Source of the DNA: Distichodus sexfasciatus
Taxonomy: Eukaryota > Chordata > Actinopteri > Characiformes > Distichodontidae
Direction of reading: 5' to 3'
Assembly: GCA_032718565.1 (NCBI GenBank)
Contig: JAVGVS010000744.1
Location: 18,501 to 82,500, forward strand
DNA: 64,000 nucleotides
In this document: positions 45,835-56,984 of the stretch, piece after piece
Layout of the letters: every line of letters begins with the position of its first letter
Numbering within the stretch: position 1 is the stretch's first letter
Notes under the pieces: model-generated
What the model was told of the DNA's origin: nothing
Seen by the model: only the letters and a program-made list of their open reading frames with translations
Databases searched by the model: none
Translations under genes and position numbers: made by a program

Positions 45835-46215
45835 CTATGTGCTTCTTCCTCCTCCCTCCTCTCCCTCTTCTTCACCAGGTTACCTCTCTCCCCCTCCCTC
45901 CTCCTCTTCCTCTTCCTCCTCTTCATCTTCATCCTCATCTTCATCTTCATCTTCCTTCCTCGCGCCTCTCTTAAAAAGTGTCTAGGAGAAAAAGCCTCAC
46001 TCTTCTTTCTGTGTAAATATTAAAGTATTTCCATTAACTTCTCTCCTCGCCCTCCACCTCGGCTTCTTTCTCCTGGTTTCTCTGTTCGTATTTCACCGCC
46101 TTCCTCCTTACCTCTTCTTCTTCCTTCACCTTTTCCTCCCAGTCCACTAACACCTCTCTCTCTTCATCTCTCTCTCTCTTTCTTCCTCTCCATCTCTCTC
46201 ACCTGTGCTGCAGGT
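45835..46215 (+). repeat. CT/CCT-rich polypyrimidine region
   Basis: Runs of TTCCTCCTCCCTCC, CTTCATCTTCATC and TCTCTCTCTC. Minus-strand frames here are low-complexity artefacts. Confidence 0.85.
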
Positions 46216-46619
46216 CTAATGGTTAATGTTTCCCCAGTCTAAAATGCTTTCCACTGTCTCGCTATTTAATAATGAAGAGCACCCTGACTTGTCTTTTAGA
46301 GAGGAGGAGGAGGAGGAGAGGGTTGATGCTCTTCTTCTCTCTGAGTATGCAGGATGGAGGGAGTTTTACCCCTTCATCTGCCTTTCAGTTTCAAATTCTT
46401 GCTTCTTGCTTCAGGTTTGTGAAAAATAAAACCGGTTATCGCTTATGTTGTTCACACTTACACCTTCATCAGACTCTTGGTCCACAACAACTTCCATCGC
46501 CTTCCTCATCTCTGGTGAAATAATTCCAACCTTTTCCGTGTTACAGTCTTGCTCAGGGTCCAGAGGTGAGTGATGCTGACCACTAAGCCAACGAGTGAAC
46601 AGATTCCACCAATGATTCA

Positions 46620-46835
46620 TGTCCGGTAATTCAGTGCCATGGAGGCGAAGAAGCAGGGCGAATGGTAGGGTTTCTCCTCAAGATCAGCAAGGTCGCGCAG
46701 GCGGTTCAAATTCAGGACCTGCACCCGGGGCCGCGCCCTTGGTTAGCTGCTCACTGCCCTCACTGGGGGTCATGGCTGTGGTGCACTGTGTGCTGTGCTG
46801 TGTTTCACAAAGACAGTTACTCACTTTCACTTTTG
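46620..46835 (+). repeat. SINE family A, degraded
   Basis: GGCGGTTCAAATTC (box B-like), TTAGCTGCTCACTGCC, GGTCATGGCTGTGGTGC and the TTTCACAAAGACAG tail. Confidence 0.55.
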
Positions 46836-46940
46836 CTTTCGCGTAAAGTGTGTGTGTTTTCGAAGGCTTGACCCGCCCGTGTGTGTATGTTGTTTACAGA
46901 TCTCAATGACGGTTCATTAATTAAGTTTCTTTTAAAACAG

Positions 46941-47001
46941 AGCAACACCTTCGACAATTCTTTTCTCTGTATCTCTGCTCCATTCCACTCAGACAGACCA
47001 G
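46941..47001 (+). CDS. usp43: usp43 exon, frame-broken (SNTFD...FLC segment)
   Basis: The acceptor TTTTAAAACAG precedes a segment reading SNTFDNSFLCISAP. This matches the human USP43 stretch KQSNTFDPFLCVSLP that follows the first CPHC zinc-binding half-site. The donor is CAG|GTGAG at 47002. After ISAP the family continuation lies in another frame, so one base appears to be missing within about 45 bp. An extra residue (NS for P) may reflect compensating noise. The assignment rests on peptide similarity and on order relative to the next exons. Confidence 0.75.
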
Positions 47002-50000
47002 GTGAGTGTTTGTGGGTGTGTGTGTGTGGGCGTGTGATCACAGGGCTTTGTGATGCTATGATCATTAACTTTAGCACAAATCCACATGTAAAATTTACGT
47101 TAACTTTAGAATTTTGACAAATTACAACTTTTCCAGTTTTAGCCAATCATCGCTCGTAACCTACTTTACATTTGAAATGTGTAAAAATCACCACATTTTA
47201 CCTTCAAAAAGAATCAACCGATAATGTTTACAACTGTTACTGTGTGTGTATGCATGTGTGTGTGTGTGTGTGTGTGTGTCTGTGTGTGTGGTGTACAGAG
47301 CCTGAACGACATTGGTGTACAGCAATGTCAGCGCCATGTGCGAAAATGGCTGCTCTTCTGCTGGGCTCTCTGTCCAAACTCCAAAATGTTTTCTGGCCCA
47401 CGAGGGAAACATCAGCCCGACCAGCCAGATACACACATTCCCAAACACCTCACACACACATACACACACTTCAAAACACTCACACCACACACACACACCC
47501 CAAACACTCCACACACACACACTCCCCCAAATACTCCACACACACACCCCAAACACCCCACACACACACACCCCAAACACCTCACACACACACACACCCC
47601 AAACACCACACACACACCCCAAATGCCCCCACACACACACACCCCAAACACTCACACACATTGACCTCCCAACACCACCTGTGTGTGTGTGTGTCAGGTG
47701 ATCCAAGTGAGTTGTACTCTCAACCCGGTTCCAGCGCCTTTTCTCTGATGATGATGATCTGACCACTGCTAAGGACAGTGGATGCTTGGTCACGCCTTCC
47801 AGGTGCTCCACGAAGTTTCACCTGGTGGGCTGCCCACACGAAGCCTTCAGGTACACACCACAGAACCTGCAGTCCAGTAGGCATGGAGGGGTCCACTGGT
47901 GGGTGGTGTTCCTTGAAGGGTATAAAGCAGGAACTAGTAGAGGCAAGTATGGTCCAGCAGGGAAGCCTCAATAGAGTGTGTGAGGCCTTGTAGGTCTCTA
48001 GTCCAGTAGGTCTGTAAGGTTTTGCAGTGAATAAAGTGCATCAGAGTCCAGTATATCCAGCAGAGATCAATTACAGTCCAGAAGATTCTGCTACAGTCCA
48101 GTAGGATACAGTAGACAAGGGTTGGCTAGGGTCCAGCATGGCTCAGTAGGGTCCAGTAGTTCATAAAGGTTCCACAGGGTCCATTAGTGACAGGTAGGTT
48201 CTAGGAGGGTCCGTCCACTAACTGCAGAGCAACCGAGCAGAAAGTTACTCTTCAGTTTAGCAGCACAGGGTTGTTTGTGGTCGCTGGATGATGCTCTACA
48301 TGATCAGGTTTGTTTGTAGACCAATGCAGAAGTGTGTTTATTTGGAGAGAACTCACCTGTTAAACACACACGCGGGACTCTCTCCAGAAGCAGAGTTAAT
48401 CATGTAGAAGGTGATCAACGGCTGCTGGATCAAATATTACATGATGGATCCTGACCCAGACAGTGAGAGACGCCAAGCAAGCAAAGCTCCTTCATTCACC
48501 TTAACATGCTGATGGAGCGATGGTGGGTTTGGGTGGAGGAGGTGAGCTTGTTCCAAAGAGAGGGGTATGGGAAGTGGGGTAGAGAGGGGTAAGTGGGGAA
48601 GAGTGGGGTGGGTAGAGGGGTGGGTAGCAGAGAGTGGGGGTAGCTGGGGTAGAGAGGGGTAAGGGGGTAGTGAGTGGGTATGGGGTAGAGAGGTGGGTGA
48701 AGTTTTGGGGCAGAGAGGGGTATGGGGGTAGTGAGGGGTAAGGGCAGAGAGTGAGCAAGGGAAGGTGGTGAGAGGAGCATGGGTAGAGAGGGAGCGAGGG
48801 GTAGAGAGGGGTTTATGGGGTAGAGATTTGGGTGGGAGGGTAGTTATGGGTAGAGAGTGGAGCATGGGTAGAGAGTGGGTTTAAGGGGTAGAGAGGGTTT
48901 ATGGGTAGAGATTGGGGCAAGTGGTAGTTATGGGTAGAGAGTGGGGTATGGGGTACTTACGGGGTAGAGAGTGAGGCCTGGGGTAGTTATTGGGTAGAGA
49001 GTAAGTATGGGGTAGAGAGTGGGCTTATGGGGTAGAGATTGGGGTATGTGGTGGTTATGGGTAGAGAGGGTAATTTATGGGTAGAGAGAGTGAGGTATGG
49101 GGTAGTTATTGGCAGAGAGTTGGGTATGTGGTAGAGAGTGGGGTATGGGGTAGTTATGGGTAGAGAGTGGGGTATGTGGTAGTTATGGGTGGAGAGTGGG
49201 GTATGGGGTAGCAGAGAGAGGGGTATGGGGGCACTTACGGGGTTAGAGAGGGGTGGCGGCAATTTTATATGTACAGAGGGGGTATGGGTAGTTATGGGTA
49301 GAGAGTGGGGTATGTGGTAGAAGCAGGTGGAGAGTGGGGTATGGGGGTAAGCAGGAGAGAGAGGGGGTACTTACGGGGTTAGAGAGTGGGGTGCGGGTAC
49401 TCTGCTGGGTTAGAGAGTAAAAGGGGGTAAAGGTAGAGAGGGGTGTGGTAGCAGGGTAGAGAGGGGTATGAGGTAGAGAGTGGGGTATGTGGTAGCACAG
49501 GGTAGAGAGTGAGGTATGTGGTAGCAGGGGTAGAGAATGTGTGTGGGGTATGGGGTGGAGAGGGGTATGGGGTATATGGGGTAGAGAGGTAAGTGGTAGT
49601 TATGGCAGAGAGGGGTAGGGTACTACAGGGTGTAGAGAGGGGTATGGGGTGGAAGCAGGTGGAGAGGGTATGTGGTAGTTATGGTAGAGAGGGGTATGAG
49701 GTAGAGAGTGGGGTGGTAGTTATGGGTGGAGAGTGGGGTATGGGGGGTAGTTATGTGGGGCAGAGAGGGGTATGTGGTAGTTATGTAAGAGAGTAAAAGG
49801 GCACACAGGGTAGAGGAGTGGGGGTATGTGTAGTTAGGTAGAGAGTGGGGTATGGGGTACTTACAGGTAGAGAGGGTATGGGGAAAGCAGGGGTGGAGAG
49901 GGGCAGGGGTAGTTATGGGGCAGAGGGGTAAAGGGTAGTTACAGGTAGAGAGTGGTATGGTAGTTGGTGGGTAGAGAGTGGGGGTATGTAGAAGCAGTGG

Positions 50001-50802
50001 GTAGAGAGTGTATGGTAGTTATGGGTAGAGAGTGAGGTATGTGGTAGTTATGGGTAGAGAGTGGGGTATGTGGTAGTTATGGGGTAAAGAGTGGGGTATG
50101 GGGTAGAGAGTGGGGTATGTGGTAGAGAGTGAGGTATGTGGTAGTTATGGGTAGAGAGTGGGGTTTGGGGTAGTTATGGGTAGAGAGTGGGGTATGTGGT
50201 AGTTATGGGGTAAAGAGTGGGGTATGGGGTAGAGAGTGGGGTATGTGGTAGTTAGGAGTGGTGATGGTGGTGGTGGGGCAGTGATGTGGGCAGTATGGCA
50301 GGTGCGTCTCTCTGCATGGCTCCAGGCTCTAATAAAGCCGGTCTGGAACTCAGATCAGCTGAGACCAAGGTCAGAACCCAGACGACGTTCAGCAGGACCA
50401 GCCTCCGTCTCAGCCCCCTACCTGCACCCATCTGGAGCCCAGTGGAATGCTGGGTATTTTTAGAATGCTGGGATTGATGGGGTCATGCCAGGTCAGGCTG
50501 AGGTTTCATTGTAGGAACCAGAACGTCCAGTTTCATTGCACAATATAATAAACTGCTTTTCTATCATTTTAGTTTTATGTGTGTGTGTGTGTGTATGAAT
50601 GTGTGTGTGTGGGTGTGTGTGTGTATGTATGAATGTGTATGTGTGTGTGTGTGTGTGTATGAATGTGTATGTGTGTGTGTGTGTATGAATGTGTGTGATG
50701 TACTGCACTGCAGGTTGTTAATCTCTCAGCAGGACAAACCTCCATCTTTGCCGGATCTTGTGGAATCATCACTCTCTTACCGTGGCCAGATAAACCCACT
50801 GC

Positions 50803-50839
<37 letters not shown>

Positions 50840-53800
50840 ACTCTCTCGCTCTCTCTCTCTCTCTCTCTCCACGTTATTAAGAATCATCTCTGATGTGGAG
50901 TAATAAATCTCCAGAATGAGTCCAGCTGTCTCTGTGTTTGTACTGGACTTCAGACGTCTTCACTCGTGTCTTCATGTTGGTTAGCGTTTGGTGCAGCGTG
51001 TTTATGTGGTTATTGAACACCCCCGGGGTGTTGTACTGCAGGGGGTTACACGTGGGACTGTGCTGATGAAATGTTGATTTGAATTGTTGTTTCTGTGCTT
51101 AATACAGTAAATGCATTTAGGGCTTTTCACGTGTGCAGCTGTTTTTATAACCCCATATCTTTATGTGTTCGGACTTCTCATTTCCACATGAACCGTGTTT
51201 AACCTCAAACACATCTCTTCTAAACGCCCTCCAAAGTGAAGATTCTTCTAAACGCTGGATTCTGGGGATACATGTAAATGCAGTTGAACAATAAGCTCTT
51301 TCTCCTACACTGGTTTCCAGGGTTCCATCACTCGCTCCCTTCCTCCCCCTACACCACCGGGCCTGAAGGTCAGAGGTTACCTTCATCAGGAACACTGTCA
51401 TCTGAGTTCCTCCTTCAGAGCGCCTCCTCCAAACTCCTGCTCCTCGTCTGCAACGTGGCAGGAAGCGGACCGCAGGGGGCCAGGTCACTACACACAGACA
51501 CACACACATCTCACACACCTCCCTGAAATTAGGGACATTAAAACCCAGTTGTTAACCACAGAACTGTCTCCCTGCCTCAGGTTCGGTCCTCCGCTGCTGC
51601 TGCGTGAGGACAGGTGTGTGTCGTGGGAGGAGCTTCAGCACAGCATCATCAGCAAACTGCACAACCTGATGCTCAACGGCACTGCAGTACAGGTGGCGCT
51701 ATCATCACACACACACTCATAATCATACATACACCAACAGAAAAACACACACAGATAAAACACAGTTTAAACACACACACACACACGGTGTGTCATTTGA
51801 ACAGATTGCATAAGAGTGAATCAGGACATAGAACGAGCAGCTGTGTGTGTGTGTGTGTGTGTCTAGGTAACATGAACCTTGAATGAATCGTTTCTCCCGT
51901 GTGTGTGTGTGTGTGTGTAGAGTGCAGGTGTGTTGTTCCGTGTGCGTGTGGTTGGTGCGTCTGCTTCCTGTAGTTACCTGTCTCCTCAGGACACTCGCCC
52001 GCTCTGTCACCCTGCTGTAGACAGGTGAGTCTCCGCCCACATCCCCGCCTCCGGCTCCACACACACACACACACACACTTGTAAAACTTAGTTTTTAGCC
52101 TTTTGTCATTTTAATTGTCCGTATCCAACAGGATCAAAACTAGTCAGACAGCAACATGCTCCGTTACTCAAACTCCCACGGGACTCGCTGGGGCTCTTCA
52201 CGCTCACACCACGCCTCTAACCCCCAAACCGCCTGTAACGGCAGGCAGGTGAACCCAAACGCAGAGTTGACTAAACCAGTTCGCAGGCACAGGGGTAAAT
52301 TGTTGAAAACCCAAAAGTTTATTCAGGCAGAGGTCAATATCGAAATACACAGTCCACGAAGCAAACAAATCCAAATCACCAGAAGCAGAGGAGTAATCCA
52401 AAAAATGAAAGCAAGGGTCAAAACGGAGACAGGCAAACAAAAGAAACGCTGGAATACTGGAAGCCGGGTTATGATAGGTTAAAACTCTGGTGACGTAGAT
52501 CTGGTAAACTGGGGTTGGTGTGAAGATCTGGAACTGGAGTTTGCTGAGGCAGACTCCTCCCTTGGTCTGGGCTGGACTCTTACACCGCCGCCCTCTCCTC
52601 GGACCCTCCTGAAGGAAGAAAAGGAGACAGTTGTATTGTAATGCGTCATGGTACTGTAGAGTGTGGCTCAAATGAGTGTGGCTCCAGACAAAACGCAGTT
52701 TCTCCACAACCAGTTGCGATTTCACGACCAAAGTTTCAGATTCTACAGGGGAAATACCGTTCAACAATCTACAAAAAAACCTTCTCACTGCTTCAGAAAT
52801 GACAGCAGTAATAACAGTATAACATTACACAGTAACAGTGTAACATGAACAGTGTAATATTAGTTACTTTATTGCAGACATTTTTATCAGAATATTTTTG
52901 CACACTAATAATTATGACGTCATTATGAGCTCGCTTCAAGTAGTAAAGCAGCTGTTTTGAGGTAATACTGAAGTAATATATGAAGTAGTAATGTTCTATA
53001 CTTGTGGCTTTTTAAAACCTCATTAAGAGCTGGCTTTGGTTAATCCGTTACCGGACGTCACTGGTAAAGTTTCTGCAGTAGATGGAATGAGGAGTCAGAC
53101 TTTGCGTGATCACTGGGATATCATGCAAAAATAGCAAAATATCCCCAGAAGAAGTGGAGCCTGAGCGCAGTGAGAGCCACCTGCAAACGCGTTGATGTAG
53201 CAGGACCCACTGTCATCAGAGCAACCCGGCGGTGGTCCGGCAAAAACTATTCACACGGCAGAAAACAGGTTGGTGAACTGATTTGTACAGAATACAGTGT
53301 GAGAGTAAACAGTTAAACAGTTGATATTTTAAAATCAATTAATATTAGTCAGGAATCGTTGACATTTAATACAAAAGTCTTTATTAGAAATGCCATTTTA
53401 TGCGCCACCCTGTTGGTAGAACAGTTTCCTCTCACTCACGATGCCACCGCCGTCCTGCTGTTTCCTGGCTCTCAATCAGGAGCCAAAGTTTGCAGCTTCA
53501 GTGTTATTTTTAGTGTGAAAACTTGGATGAAGTTTGTGCTGTTAAATCTCAGTTCCATCTCTGATGAGGGAGCGACACCTTGAGGAGGAAAAGAGAAGTG
53601 ACGGGGAAACGGAGCAGCAGGAAACGAGCACCATCTGTTCACACAGAAACACACAGCAGACCCGCTGACCAGGAAGCACCACCTTTACGTTATAAGTGTT
53701 GGTAGTGTAACGGTTAGGGAGTTCGTGGTCAGAAGGTCGTCGGTTCAAGTACTAAGCACTGCTCCCTGGACGCTCCTTCTCAGATGGGTCAAATGTAGAG

Positions 53801-56800
53801 CTCACGTGTGGTTGTGGTGCACTGTGTGCTGTGCTGTGTTCACTCAGGGGCCTCCTACTAACCTGAGGCAAGCAGTGTGTGTGTGTGTGTGTTTGTGTGT
53901 GTGTGTGGTCTCTGACCTGCTGGACCATGTTGTTTGTCTCTTTCAGGGCCCTGAAGCTGTGTGGCCCTGGAGGCCCTCCACATGTCAAACTGGTCATAGA
54001 GTGGGACATGAGTGTTAAAGAGCGGTGAGGAGTGAACATCTCTACACACACACACACACACACACGGAAATATGGAAATATGTCATTATTAGTCCAAAAT
54101 ATATTATAAAATATGTGGAGAAATCAGCTGTGAGGTGAAAAGATTCTTTAAAATGTGTCGTTTCTCTCTAATCAGAAAGAGTTTTACCACAAATATGTTC
54201 CATATTCTATTACATATCACAATATGAACACACACACGTTCGCCGCATCTCTTAGTGTGTGTGTTTGTGTGTGTGTGTGCGTGCAGTGTGTTTGGCAGTA
54301 TTCAGGAGGAGGTGGTGAGGGAGGATGAGAGTGTACGAGAGCAGCAGCAGAACCACCTGCAGCAGCACACCTGCACCCTGGACGAGTGTTTCCAGCTCTA
54401 CACCAAAGAGGAGCAGGTTGACCCTCACACACGCTCCGTGTCCTAGTTGTTGGGGTGACGGGTGGTGACGGGTGTAGTGATTGCTGCTTGGTGTAGTTAT
54501 GGGGAGTGGTGAGGGTGTGGTTCCTGATCGGTGTGTGTGTGTGTGTAGCTGGCCCCGGACGACGCGTGGCGCTGTCCCCACTGTAAGCAGCTGCAGCAGG
54601 GCATGTTGAAGATGAGCTTGTGGACGCTGCCCGACATTCTGATCCTGCACCTGAAGCGCTTCCGGCAGGTGGGCGAGCGGCGCAGTAAACTCTCCACGCT
54701 GGTGCACTTCCCCCTCGGCGGCCTGGACATGGCACCTCACGTGGCACAGCGCGGCCTGGCACCCACCCCGAACGCCCCGCCCACCTGGAGCTACACCGAC
54801 ACGCACTACCTGTACGATCTGTACGCTGTCTGCAACCACCACGGGGGCATGCACGGGGGGCACTACACCGGTAAACACCTCACACACACACACCCCCTCA
54901 TCGTACACCAAATGAACACACACACACAACCTTAACGTACACCTCACACAAGAACACACACACACACACATAAATACCACTAATACTTCCATATTTCAAC
55001 ACACACACCTCACCAAATTTAAGATTTAAGCTCTGCCCCTGTTCCATGCTGAGTTTCTGTGTGTGTGCATGTGTCTGTGTGTGTTGCCCAGCGTACTGTA
55101 AGAACTCGATGGACGGTCAGTGGTATAACTATGACGACAGCAGTGTGGACTTGGTGCCGGAGGTGGAGCTGTGCACACGAGGGGCCTACATCCTCTTCTA
55201 CCAGCGCAGAGACGCCATCCCACCCTGGTCGGCCAGCAGCTCCGTCAGGGGTCAGACACACACACACACACACTAACAGCTCAACATCACACCATAACCA
55301 TGCGCTCAACACCACACAAATCACATCTCACATGTTGGAGTGTAACGGTTAGGGTGTTCACCCCGTGATCAGAAGGTCACCAGTTCAAGTCCCAGACCGG
55401 TAAAGGTACCACTGAGGGCCTCATGAGCAAGGTACCGTCCCCAAGCACTGCTCCATATTATAGTGATTCAGTGGACGATGTCTTCACCTGTTGAATACCT
55501 TAATTAGTAAGAAGATCTCACGTCTCTGTGATGATTGTCCTGCTGCTTAAAGATCGCTTAAAGATGAGGAGGACAGAGTCGAGAGCGTAAAGACCAGAGA
55601 TGTTGCTGGTGAACGTTCCACTGCGTGATCAGAATTTTACCACAAAATAACACCAGACATTTTAAGAGAGAAGGCGCGGGCCGTATAAAATCCCACCTCG
55701 GACTCTGGACATGCCTGACACAAGCGCTACCTTTCACACGGACAATAAATGCAGCAGCAAATATCAGCTGGAAATATCGGGGAAAAACAGCAGTTATCGA
55801 CCGATTCCGATATGATTCCGATATCATTGTGCATCCCTACTTTTGACTGAGTGTGTGGTGTGTGTGCAGGTTCCATCAGCTCGTCCATGTCGGACCACTG
55901 GCTGATGCGTCTGAATGGAGAGAGTAAAAGGGGCAGTTTGGCGTCATACTTCTCCACCACTTGCCCCTCCCCACTCCCCGACTCCCCCGAGCCCCCCGTC
56001 TTCCAGCGTAAAGCTCCGAGAGACGACAACGGTGCGCACTTTTACCCCCAACCTCGCCTCCGGAACGTTCTCTTCAAAACCACGTCGGTACTATGACACA
56101 TTACAATACAACATTCTTCTTTTCTTCCTTCAGGAGGGTTCGAGGCGAGGCCGGCGGTCCGGGGTTTGGGGCGCAGCGTGAGCGTGAAGAGCCCCAGCAA
56201 GTCCCGGGGGAGTCTGAGTAAAGTTCTGCCTCTCAGGTGGTCCTTCAGCCCCCGCGACCGACACAAACCTGCCCCTGCTGCTGCTGCTCCAGCCGCCCCC
56301 GCCGTTACCCCTGTCTCTCCCGCCACCTCACCCGCTCCTGCCCAGCTGGTGGAGTACCTGGAGTCGGGCAGGAGACCTCGCTGCACCAACGACCCCATCG
56401 TCACGGCGATGACCACCTCGTCCTCAAACCGGGACGCCCCCAAGGGCCAAAAAGCCCGCGTCTCAGACCCCACTTCTTCACCCCCGCAGGTGGCTGAGGG
56501 TCAGCGCCGCGCCACTTCCCAAATGGAGACTCCCGCCCGGCGGGGGAGCGGCAGCAGCAAGAGGGTGAGGAGGGAGCGGACAAAGGGGCAGGAGCGTCAC
56601 CATGACAACCGGCAGGAGGAGGACGAGGGCGGGCCCCAGAATGGCGTGATGGCATTCCTGCGGGGCGGCTTTGCCAGGACAGAGGCGGGTGAGGTGGGCG
56701 TGGCCGAGGAGGAAAAGAGGGGGTGGCTATGGGAAGACGGGCGGGCGAACGGGGGGACAGGCGAGGTCCGGCGCTCCCGCAGCTCCGCCAGTCTCCCTCG

Positions 56801-56984
56801 CAAGACCGGCAGTAACGTGAAGCGAACCACGTCACTCCAGCGCAACGGCCTGGCCACGCTCCGACCTCACGCCCACCTGGGTGGAGACAAGAACCCCCAC
56901 GACTCCCTGCTGAGGACGCGCTTCAGCAGCAGCAGCACGGCCTCACTGGGCAGGAGGAAGACGGTGCAGGAGTCCAGCTTCTGA
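46941..56984 (+). CDS. usp43: Ubiquitin carboxyl-terminal hydrolase 43 (3' part; 5' exons missing)
   Basis: Clean exons: 51321-51483, 51581-51692, 51921-52024, 53947-54024, 54287-54416, 54549-54870, 55092-55250, 55870-56031, 56134-56984. They form one frame of 692 codons plus stop. Family marks in order: LLLLVCNVAGSG, FGPPLLLREDR, SCSYLSPQDTRPLCHPAVDR, GGPPHVKLVIEWD, the zinc-knuckle half WRCPHC, LPDILILHLKRFRQVGERR, the catalytic-His box GGHYTAYCKNSMDGQWYNYDD, TRGAYILFYQRR, PPWSASSS and SMSDHWLMRL. A low-complexity tail follows and ends GRKKTVQESSF, very close to the human USP43 end. USP43 is a cysteine protease that removes ubiquitin. Three further exons at 46941-47850 are recognisable but frame-broken and are listed separately. 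The Cys-box exon (family motif NTCFMN) was not found, so the catalytic domain cannot be assembled from this window. In intron 52025-53946 lies a repeat whose inverted copy matches the final acceptor. Confidence 0.93.
47240..47292 (+). repeat. (GT)n microsatellite
   Basis: GT run immediately before the broken usp43 exon at 47299. Confidence 0.9.
47299..47430 (+). CDS. usp43: usp43 exon with several frame breaks
   Basis: The acceptor GTGTACAG follows a GT tract. Family words are scattered over three frames in the correct order: SLN, then TLVYSNVS, then QRHVR, then GLSV, then AHEGNISP. They match the human run LSVTLVF...SQRFLRVGLAV...VAEEGGVPA. At least three single-base changes are needed to connect them. 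The 3' end runs into a CA-rich array and no convincing donor was found, so the end is approximate. This could be sequence error or real decay; the intact downstream exons favour error. Confidence 0.6.
47432..47665 (+). repeat. CACACACACCCCAAACAC minisatellite
   Basis: CA runs punctuated by CCCCAAACA at intervals of about 25-30 bp, between two broken usp43 exons. Confidence 0.9.
47698..47850 (+). CDS. usp43: usp43 exon with frame breaks (VIQV...AFQV)
   Basis: The acceptor GTGTGTGTCAG is followed by VIQV. Family words then appear in shifting frames: ELYSQPG, FQRLFSDDDDLTTAKDSG, and AFQVLHEVSPGGLPTRSLQ. They parallel human VILVELYPSGFQRSFFDEEDLNTIAEGDNVYAFQV. The donor is TTCAG|GTACAC at 47851. 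At least two of the breaks look like a lost base in a short G run. Reading straight through meets a stop at the GATGATGATGATCTGA segment. Confidence 0.7.
47880..48230 (+). repeat. Degenerate GTCCAGTAGG tandem repeat
   Basis: Words such as CAGTCCAGTAGG, GGTCCAGCAGG and GTCCAGTAGT recur about every 20-30 bp in the intron after the 47698 exon. Confidence 0.7.
48535..50265 (+). repeat. Large G-rich minisatellite, GGTAGAGAGTGGGGTATG unit
   Basis: About 1.7 kb of roughly 30-bp units (GTAGAGAGTGGGGTATGTGG plus TAGTTATGG) with frequent small indels. Minus-strand proline-rich frames are repeat by-products. Confidence 0.95.
50577..50695 (+). repeat. (GT)n with TATGAAT interruptions
   Basis: GT runs separated by ATGAATGTGTATG. 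Confidence 0.9.
50803..50872 (+). repeat. (CT)n microsatellite
   Basis: Long TCTCTC run in a usp43 intron. Confidence 0.9.
52160..52670 (-). mobile_element. Interspersed repeat in usp43 intron, sharing 73 bp with the last-exon acceptor
   Basis: Contains AGGCAGGTGAACCCAAACGC, AAGTTTATTCAGGCAGAGG and CTGAGGCAGACTCCTCCC, words of a multi-copy teleost repeat. Its 52584-52656 part, reversed, aligns to 56086-56158 with about 9 mismatches in 73 bp. Confidence 0.6.
52700..53690. other. usp43 intron, no gene seen
   Basis: AT-rich with no classified repeat or recognised frame. Confidence 0.4.
53695..53850 (+). repeat. SINE family A, shortened
   Basis: GTTGGTAGTGTAACGGTTAG (box A), GGTTCAAGTAC (box B-like), then directly TAAGCACTGCTCCCTGGAC. 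Confidence 0.7.
55328..55455 (+). repeat. SINE family A, 5' part
   Basis: GTGTAACGGTTAGGGTG, GGTTCAAGTCC-like box B (CAGTTCAAGTCC), AAAGGTACCACTGAGGG and TGAGCAAGGTACCGTCC. Confidence 0.75.
55556..55842 (-). mobile_element. Non-autonomous DNA element (797-bp family), partial
   Basis: Reverse copy ending CCGATATCATTGTGCATCCC. Over 55590-55770 it is nearly identical to 27545-27730. Lies in the usp43 intron before exon 55870. Confidence 0.8.

Noticed and set aside
47188..47811. 207-codon minus-strand frame rich in Cys/Val/Gly
   Set aside because: It is the translation of (GT)n/(CA)n arrays and broken usp43 exons; no domain and no splice structure.
48437..48865. Proline-rich minus-strand frames
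   Set aside because: Translation of the G-rich minisatellite.
38520..50265. CRISPR-like regular repeats
   Set aside because: The arrays are contiguous eukaryotic minisatellites without unique spacers.
52204..52788. 194-codon minus-strand frame
   Set aside because: It spans an interspersed repeat; the only coding-like part is the inverted 73-bp match to usp43.
56401..56857. Minus-strand 86-144-codon frames over the last usp43 exon
   Set aside because: Shadows of a GC-rich coding exon; the + strand matches the USP43 C-terminus through its final residues.
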